A stretch of DNA of 64,000 nt from Pseudonocardia sp. 73-21. GTDB lineage: Bacteria; Actinomycetota; Actinomycetes; Mycobacteriales; Pseudonocardiaceae. Below the pieces are notes generated by a model. It was not told where the DNA came from. It did not search any database and was given only the letters and a program-made list of their open reading frames with translations. The position numbers were made by a program, and so were the translations under genes. This document shows, in pieces, positions 59,452 through 64,000 of this stretch. Position 1 is the first letter of the stretch; each line of letters begins with the position of its first letter. The stretch spans positions 1-64,000 of the forward strand of contig NZ_MKVV01000081.1 of assembly GCF_001899645.1 (NCBI RefSeq). The letters run 5' to 3'.

Positions 59452-60426
59452 ATGGCTGTTCTGACGATGGCGAAGGCGATCAACGACGGCCTGCGCGCCG
59501 CGATGGAGCGCGACCCCAAGGTCCTGGTCATGGGCGAGGACGTCGGCAAGCTCGGCGGCGTCTTCCGCGTCACCGACGGCCTGCAGAAGGACTTCGGCGA
59601 GCAGCGCGTGCTCGACACCCCGCTCGCCGAGAGCGGCATCATCGGCACCGCGGTCGGGCTCGCGATCCGCGGGTTCCGCCCGGTGTGCGAGATCCAGTTC
59701 GACGGCTTCGTGTTCCCCGGCTACGACCAGATCGTCTCCCAGCTCGCGAAGCTGCACTTCCGGTCGCAGGGTAAGGTGCCGATGCCGGTGGTCGTGCGCA
59801 TCCCGTTCGGCGGCGGCATCGGGGCCGTCGAGCACCACAGCGAGTCGCCCGAGGCGCTGTTCGCGCACGTCGCGGGGCTGAAGGTCGTGGCGTGCTCGAA
59901 CGCCGACGACGCCTACTGGATGATCCAGCAGGCCATCGCGAGCGACGACCCGGTGATCTTCTTCGAGCCCAAGCGGCGCTACTGGGACAAGGCCGAGGTC
60001 GACGTCTCGGCCACCCCGCCCCCGCTGCACACCTCCCGGCTCGTCCGGCCCGGCTCCGCGTTGACGCTGGTGGGCTACGGCCCCGTGCTCAAGACGTGCC
60101 TGGAGGCCGCCACCGCCGCGGCCGCCGACGGCACCGAGCTCGAGGTGATCGACCTGCGCACGCTCTCCCCGCTCGACCTCGACCCGGTGTTCGACTCGGT
60201 GCGCCGCACCGGCCGCCTCGTCGTGGTGGCCGAGGCGCCGTCGGAGGTGTCGGTGGCCGCCGAGGTGGCCGCCCGCGTGCAGGAGCAGTGCTTCCACTCG
60301 CTGGAGGCGCCGGTGCTGCGGGTCACGGGCTTCGACACCCCCTACCCGCCGTCGAAGTGCGAGGAGGACTTCCTCCCCGACCTCGACCGGGTGCTGGACG
60401 CCGTCGACCGTTCGCTGGGCTGGTGA
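59452..60426 (+). CDS. 2-oxoacid dehydrogenase E1 component, beta subunit
   Basis: This 324-residue E1 beta subunit starts MAVLTMAKAINDGLRAAMERDPKVLVMGEDVG and has the conserved DTPLAESGIIGTAVGLAIRGFRPVCEIQF block and the C-terminal transketolase domain (LTLVGYGPVLKTCLEAA...). It forms the alpha2beta2 E1 that loads acyl groups onto E2. The ATG lies one base after the E1alpha stop; the E2 GTG overlaps its own stop. Confidence 0.94.
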   Translation: MAVLTMAKAINDGLRAAMERDPKVLVMGEDVGKLGGVFRVTDGLQKDFGEQRVLDTPLAESGIIGTAVGLAIRGFRPVCEIQFDGFVFPGYDQIVSQLAKLHFRSQGKVPMPVVVRIPFGGGIGAVEHHSESPEALFAHVAGLKVVACSNADDAYWMIQQAIASDDPVIFFEPKRRYWDKAEVDVSATPPPLHTSRLVRPGSALTLVGYGPVLKTCLEAATAAAADGTELEVIDLRTLSPLDLDPVFDSVRRTGRLVVVAEAPSEVSVAAEVAARVQEQCFHSLEAPVLRVTGFDTPYPPSKCEEDFLPDLDRVLDAVDRSLGW

Positions 60427-61952
60427 TCGGGATGCTCCGCGAGTTCGCCATGCCCGACGTCGGCGAGGGTCTCACCGAGGCCGAGGTCGTCACGTGGAAC
60501 GTCAACCCCGGTGACACGGTCACCGTCAACCAGATCATCTGCGAGATCGAGACGGCCAAGGCCGCCGTCGAGCTGCCGTGCCCGTACGCGGGCACGGTGG
60601 TGGACCTGCTGGTCAAGACGGGGGAGACCGTGGCCGTCGGCTCCCCCATCATCGCGATCGAGACGGCGGAGGCGGCGCCCGCGCCCGCCCCGGCCGCCCC
60701 GGTCGACGACGAGAAGGGCGCCAAGATCGGCGAGGCGGGCAAGGACGGCCGCATCGCCACGCTGGTCGGCTACGGTCCGCGCCCCGGCTCGGTCACGCGT
60801 CGCCCCCGCCGGGGCGCGGCGGCGCCCGCAGCCGGGGATCAGGCGTCGGGGACCGCGGACCGCGCCCCGTCCGGCTCCGCGTCCCCGGGCGGTGATCACG
60901 GGCAGATGGCGCCCGCCGCCGTCGCGCCGGATGGTGATCGTCGTTCGGGGACCGTCGACCGTGCCTCCCACGATTCCGCGTCCCCATCCGTCGATCATGA
61001 CCGGGTCGGCGCCGCCGCACCGGGCGGTGACCAGCGTTCCGGGACCGCGAGCCGTCCCCCGTCCGGTCCCGCGTCCCCGAACGGTGATCACGGGCTCGTG
61101 CCGCTGGCCAAGCCGCCCGTGCGCAAGCTCGCCCGCGATCTCGGTGTCGACCTGCGCACCGTCGTCCCGTCCGGCGCCGGCGGCGTGATCACCCGCGAGG
61201 ACGTGCACGCCCACGTGGCCGCACCCGAGCCCGTCGCCGCCCCGGTGGCGTCCGGTGGGGTCCGGCGCGAGCCGATCCGCGGCGTCCGCAAGGCCACTGC
61301 CGCGGCCGTGGTGAGCAGCGCGTTCACCGCGCCGCACGTCACCGAGTTCCTCGCCGTCGACATCACCGCCACGATGGATCTCCGGGAACGGCTGCGCGCC
61401 ACCCGCGAGTACAGCGACGTGAAGCTGACGCCGCTCGCGTTCGTCGCCAAGGCGGTGTGCCTGGCCGCCCGGCGCACGCCCGAGGTCAACGCGCACTGGG
61501 ACGAGGCGGCGGGCGAGATCGTCTACTACGACCGCGTCCAGCTCGGGATCGCCGCGGCCACCCCGCGCGGGCTGATCGTGCCGAAGGTGCGCGACGCCGA
61601 CACGCTCACCCTGCGCGAGCTCGCCGGCGCGCTCGGCGGACTCACGGCCACGGCGCGCTCGGGGAAGACTCCCCCGGCCGACCTCATGGGCGGCACGTTC
61701 ACCATCACCAACGTCGGGGTGTTCGGGGTGGACACCGGCACGCCGATCATCAACCCGGGCGAGGCGGCGATCCTGGCCGTCGGGGCGATCAAGCCGACCC
61801 CGTGGGTGGTGGACGGCGAGCTGGCCGTGCGCACCGTCTGCCAGCTCGCGCTGTCGTTCGACCACCGCCTCGTCGACGGCGAGCAGGGCTCGCGTTTCCT
61901 GGCCGACGTCGGCGCGCTGCTGACCGATCCGGGACTCGCTCTCACCTGGTGA
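60423..61952 (+). CDS. 2-oxoacid dehydrogenase E2 (dihydrolipoamide acyltransferase)
   Basis: This 509-residue E2 has one lipoyl domain (residues about 5-80, lipoyl-Lys in EIETAKAAVELP), a long linker, the subunit-binding domain (RKLARDLGVDLRTVVPSGAGGVITREDV) and the catalytic core (GVRKATAAAVVSSAFTAPHVTEF ... SFDHRLVDGEQGSRFL, with His and Asp of HxxxDG). The linker (about residues 138-226) contains three tandem 31-33-residue units GDQxSGTxxRxPSGxASPxGDHG encoded by palindromic DNA, unlike the usual Ala/Pro linker. The GTG at 60423 overlaps E1beta; ATG at 60432 is an alternative. Confidence 0.93.
   Translation: MIGMLREFAMPDVGEGLTEAEVVTWNVNPGDTVTVNQIICEIETAKAAVELPCPYAGTVVDLLVKTGETVAVGSPIIAIETAEAAPAPAPAAPVDDEKGAKIGEAGKDGRIATLVGYGPRPGSVTRRPRRGAAAPAAGDQASGTADRAPSGSASPGGDHGQMAPAAVAPDGDRRSGTVDRASHDSASPSVDHDRVGAAAPGGDQRSGTASRPPSGPASPNGDHGLVPLAKPPVRKLARDLGVDLRTVVPSGAGGVITREDVHAHVAAPEPVAAPVASGGVRREPIRGVRKATAAAVVSSAFTAPHVTEFLAVDITATMDLRERLRATREYSDVKLTPLAFVAKAVCLAARRTPEVNAHWDEAAGEIVYYDRVQLGIAAATPRGLIVPKVRDADTLTLRELAGALGGLTATARSGKTPPADLMGGTFTITNVGVFGVDTGTPIINPGEAAILAVGAIKPTPWVVDGELAVRTVCQLALSFDHRLVDGEQGSRFLADVGALLTDPGLALTW
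60834..61100 (+). repeat. Three tandem palindromic repeats inside E2 linker
   Basis: Units begin at 60834, 60933 and 61026 (99 and 93 bases apart). Each starts with a GGTGATCAGCGTTCGGGGACC-like stretch and ends with its inverse, GCGTCCCCGAACGGTGATCAC-like, so every unit is a dyad. All keep the frame. The word GTGATCACGGGCAGATGG is also found in intergenic DNA at 10534-10551. Confidence 0.8.
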
Positions 61953-62006
61953 CCGACCCGTTACCCGATTCGGGAGCACGAACGGCATCTCGTTCGTTAG
62001 ACGGGC

Positions 62007-62483
62007 ATGCCGTTCGTGCTCCTGTACCTCGTGGTCGAGATCGTCGCGCTCGTCGCCCTGGGTTCGGCGATCGGGCTCGGGTGGACGCTGCTCGTGCTCC
62101 TCGCGAGCTCGGTCGTGGGTCTGTGGCTCGCGCGCCGCGAGGGCGTGCGCGCCGCGCAGGCCCTCGCCCGGGCCGTCACGAACCGCCAGTGGGCGCACTC
62201 GGAGCTCACCGACGGGCTGCTGGTGGCCGGTGCGGGCGTGCTGTTGTTCGTCCCGGGCCTGGTCACCGACCTGGCGGGGCTCCTGCTGCTCGTCCCGCCG
62301 GTGCGGGCGGTGGTGCGCAAGCGCCTGGTGCGGGCGGCGGAGGAGCGGTCACCGGGTCTGCGCACGGCGCGGATCCGCACCGGCAGCACCATCCTGGACG
62401 GAGACGTCGTCACCACCCCGCAGCGCGGCGGTGATCACCCCGTCATCGAGGGGTCGGTCGTGTCCGGGCCCGACGCCCGCTGA
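62007..62483 (+). CDS. fxsA: FxsA family membrane protein
   Basis: This 158-residue protein has the FxsA topology: segments FVLLYLVVEIVALVALGSAIGLGWTLLVLLASSVVGLWLARREG and then GLLVAGAGVLLFVPGLVTDLAGLLLLVPPVR with the conserved PG-x-TD-x2-G motif. FxsA is named for overcoming phage T7 exclusion by F plasmid; its cellular role is unknown. The tail is hydrophilic. It follows the E2 gene by 54 bases and its end overlaps the convergent gene by 49 bases. Confidence 0.88.
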   Translation: MPFVLLYLVVEIVALVALGSAIGLGWTLLVLLASSVVGLWLARREGVRAAQALARAVTNRQWAHSELTDGLLVAGAGVLLFVPGLVTDLAGLLLLVPPVRAVVRKRLVRAAEERSPGLRTARIRTGSTILDGDVVTTPQRGGDHPVIEGSVVSGPDAR

Positions 62484-62812
62484 GGGCGCCCGGTCCACTC
62501 CGGCTCCACCCGCGACCAGTCGGCGGTCCACCGCAGCCGGTCCGTCGTCGCGAGGTACCGGTTGCCGCACGCCACCGCGATGCCCAGCAGCGCCCAGCAG
62601 AGCACCAGCACCGACACGGCGACGAGCGTGCCCGTGAGCTGGGGGTCGTGGTCGGTGGCGGGGCGGGTGAGCGTCGCGACCACCCCGACGGCCACGGCCA
62701 CCACCACGGCGAGCCCGGCCAGGAGCGACTCGGCCAGCCGCAGCACGCGGCGGGCCTGGTCGGTGGGGCGGGCCAGCGCCGACGCCGACGCGCGTCGATC
62801 CCGGAATGTCAC
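62435..62812 (-). CDS. Small membrane protein of unknown function
   Basis: This 125-residue protein, MTFRDRRASASALARPTDQARRVLRLAESLLAGLAVVVAVAVGVV, has two membrane segments (ESLLAGLAVVVAVAVGVVATL and LVAVSVLVLCWALLGIAVACG) and a Trp-rich tail (LRWTADWSRVEPEWTGRP). The tail overlaps the end of fxsA on the other strand. Codon use supports it. No family was recognised. Confidence 0.7.
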   Translation of the reverse strand: MTFRDRRASASALARPTDQARRVLRLAESLLAGLAVVVAVAVGVVATLTRPATDHDPQLTGTLVAVSVLVLCWALLGIAVACGNRYLATTDRLRWTADWSRVEPEWTGRPQRASGPDTTDPSMTG

Positions 62813-62986
62813 GTCGGAGGACTCGCGCCTACGCCGAATACGTTACAGATTGCGACGAACAGGGTAAGAAGATCGCTCTAGGTGATCAGAATCCCACTCG
62901 TCGTACATCGGGCGGTGAACGGCACGGGCTCCGGTCGTCACGACCTCCGGTGAATCGGGGTCCCAGGCCATGCCGCGGCCAAGCAC

Positions 62987-63001
62987 GATCGGGCTCTCTA
63001 C
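62987..63001 (+). repeat. Left 15-bp direct repeat around DUF1206 gene
   Basis: GATCGGGCTCTCTAC occurs here and again at 63895-63909, on either side of the DUF1206 gene. GGGCTCTCT also pairs with AGAGAGCC at 63023-63030 to form a leader hairpin. Confidence 0.7.
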
Positions 63002-63068
63002 CGGAATCTACTTCTCCTTCGAGAGAGCCGAAGAGAGCGCGATGTGCGGGCCAGGGTTAGCTCTGCGG

Positions 63069-63896
63069 GTGACCACGCCGATGCGCCTGCTCCGCCGCCT
63101 TGTGCGGGAGGGGCCGTCGGACGCGCCCGGACCGCTGGTCGACGCCCTGGGCCGGGTCGGGCTCGTGGGCTACGGGCTGGTCCACCTGCTCGTGGCCTGG
63201 CTCGCCCTGCAGATCGCCCGCGGGCACCAGGCCGCGCCGGCCGACACCGACGGCGCGGTCGGTGCGATCGGCCGGTCCCCCGGTGGGGTCGTCGTCCTCG
63301 TCATCGTCGCGATCGGCCTCGTCGCGTTCGCCCTGTGGCAGCTCACCGCCGCGGCCATCGGCTTCCGCTGGGTCTCCGGCGGGGAACGGTTCCGCAAGCG
63401 GTTCGGCGCGGTGTCGAAGTCGATCGCGGTGATCGCGATGGCCGTCATCGTGATCGACTACCTCACCGGTCAGGTCGGTGGCGTCACCGTCGATACGCTG
63501 GCCGCCGCCGTCCTCGCCGCACCGGCCGGTCGGATCCTGCTGGACCTGGCCGCGGTGATCATCCTGGTGATCGCCGGCGGGATGGTCTACACGGGCGTGC
63601 GCCGGACGTTCATGGGCGATCTCGACGTGCGGCGCCTCCCCCGTGCGACGCGGCGGGCGATCGAGGTGGTCGGGGCGGTGGGCACCCTCGCGCGGGCGCT
63701 CGCCCTGGCCGTGGTGGGACTGCTCGCCGGCACCGCCGCGTTCATGGCCGACCCGGCCCGCGCCGGCGGTCTCGACGCCGCGCTGCGGGCGCTGGGCTCC
63801 ACCGCGCTCGGCACGTCGTTGCTGGTGGTGGTGGCCGTCGGGTTCGGTGCATACGGGGTGTACTGCGTCGTGGACGCGGGTACGCGGCGGGCTTGA
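63069..63896 (+). CDS. DUF1206 membrane protein
   Basis: This 275-residue protein has six membrane segments in three pairs, the DUF1206 repeat layout: GLVGYGLVHLLVAWLALQIA with VVVLVIVAIGLVAFALWQLTAA, then AVIAMAVIVIDYL with ILLDLAAVIILVIAGGMVYTG, then ALALAVVGLLAGTAAF with LLVVVAVGFGAYGVYCVVDAG. The function is unknown. GTG 63069, ATG 63081 or ATG 63042 are possible starts. The stop codon lies inside the right copy of the 15-bp direct repeat. Confidence 0.85.
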   Translation: MTTPMRLLRRLVREGPSDAPGPLVDALGRVGLVGYGLVHLLVAWLALQIARGHQAAPADTDGAVGAIGRSPGGVVVLVIVAIGLVAFALWQLTAAAIGFRWVSGGERFRKRFGAVSKSIAVIAMAVIVIDYLTGQVGGVTVDTLAAAVLAAPAGRILLDLAAVIILVIAGGMVYTGVRRTFMGDLDVRRLPRATRRAIEVVGAVGTLARALALAVVGLLAGTAAFMADPARAGGLDAALRALGSTALGTSLLVVVAVGFGAYGVYCVVDAGTRRA

Positions 63897-63909
63897 TCGG
63901 GCTCTCTAC
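63895..63909 (+). repeat. Right 15-bp direct repeat around DUF1206 gene
   Basis: This second copy of GATCGGGCTCTCTAC overlaps the DUF1206 stop codon and is followed by a further partial copy (GGCTCTCTA). The remaining bases to 64000 hold no recognisable gene. Confidence 0.7.
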
Positions 63910-64000
63910 GGCTCTCTAGCGTCCGCTTGAGGCAGGCACATACTGTCCGACACGCCCACCAGCTCTTCCTAGCCGCTTCTACGGTTCCGGCAAGAAACGC

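Noticed and set aside
62806-63060. 84-residue plus-strand ORF before the DUF1206 gene
   Set aside because: It has poor coding character, lies in a repeat-containing leader and is antisense to the start of the neighbouring gene.

Overview
The window is a high-GC chromosomal segment of an actinobacterium. The rpsF-ssb-rpsR-rplI-dnaB order, the actinobacterial SOS box, GTP-type PEP carboxykinase, F420-dependent LLM oxidoreductase, frequent GTG starts and many 4-bp ATGA/GTGA gene overlaps all fit. The overall flavour suggests Pseudonocardiaceae (Pseudonocardia-like), but this is inference from protein character, not a search. No rRNA, tRNA, CRISPR array, prophage or insertion sequence was recognised.

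Layout. 0-4 kb (minus): two polytopic GT-C-like membrane proteins and endonuclease IV. 4-8 kb (plus): rpsF, ssb, rpsR, rplI, a strong terminator, then dnaB behind a perfect SOS box and a few DnaA-box-like words. 8-11 kb: a frameshifted DJ-1/PfpI gene, a GNAT acetyltransferase, an MFS exporter, palindromic repeats and a decayed intradiol dioxygenase. 11-19 kb: a translationally coupled minus-strand operon for degradation of an unidentified aromatic compound (two FAH-family proteins, cyclase-family hydrolase, FAD monooxygenase, amidohydrolase, extradiol/VOC dioxygenase, NTF2-like protein, plus a remnant of a second FAD monooxygenase) with a divergent LysR regulator. 19-24 kb: a cold-shock-domain/MOSC fusion, a DUF3040 protein, the lower beta-ketoadipate genes catI-catJ-pcaD and an aldo/keto reductase.

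24-34 kb: AI-2E family exporter, a damaged membrane protein gene, small hypotheticals, a DUF559 nuclease-like gene behind two DnaA-box words, an MTA/SAH deaminase-type amidohydrolase with a NYN-domain protein, a PaaI-type thioesterase, a stand-alone nitric oxide synthase oxygenase, trmB and two family-2 glycosyltransferases. 34-41 kb (plus): DUF2339 membrane protein, two small or hypothetical genes and the TldD/TldE protease pair. 41-46 kb: a TetR/operator/MFS efflux unit, a P-loop kinase-LLM oxidoreductase fusion and a small membrane protein. 46-50 kb: pckG and a DUF3311/sodium-solute symporter pair, consistent with growth on organic acids. 50-55 kb: a large unknown protein, an AhpD-like protein, a truncated lipoprotein, a repeat-disrupted glycosyltransferase and an unknown protein. 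55-58 kb: a polar amino-acid ABC importer. 58-64 kb: an Rv0909-like putative antitoxin, the E1alpha-E1beta-E2 genes of a 2-oxoacid dehydrogenase, FxsA and two membrane proteins.

The most unusual signal is a family of palindromic short repeats (TGATCA...CGTTCGG type). It occurs between genes, and three apparent copies sit in frame in the E2 linker, resembling the in-frame palindromic elements known from Rickettsia. Other notable points are a second 22-bp spaced repeat family, an SOS box on dnaB, a possible phase-variable glycosyltransferase, two unusual domain fusions and the uncharacterised aromatic operon. Several genes are frameshifted. Sequencing error cannot be excluded for the single-base cases.
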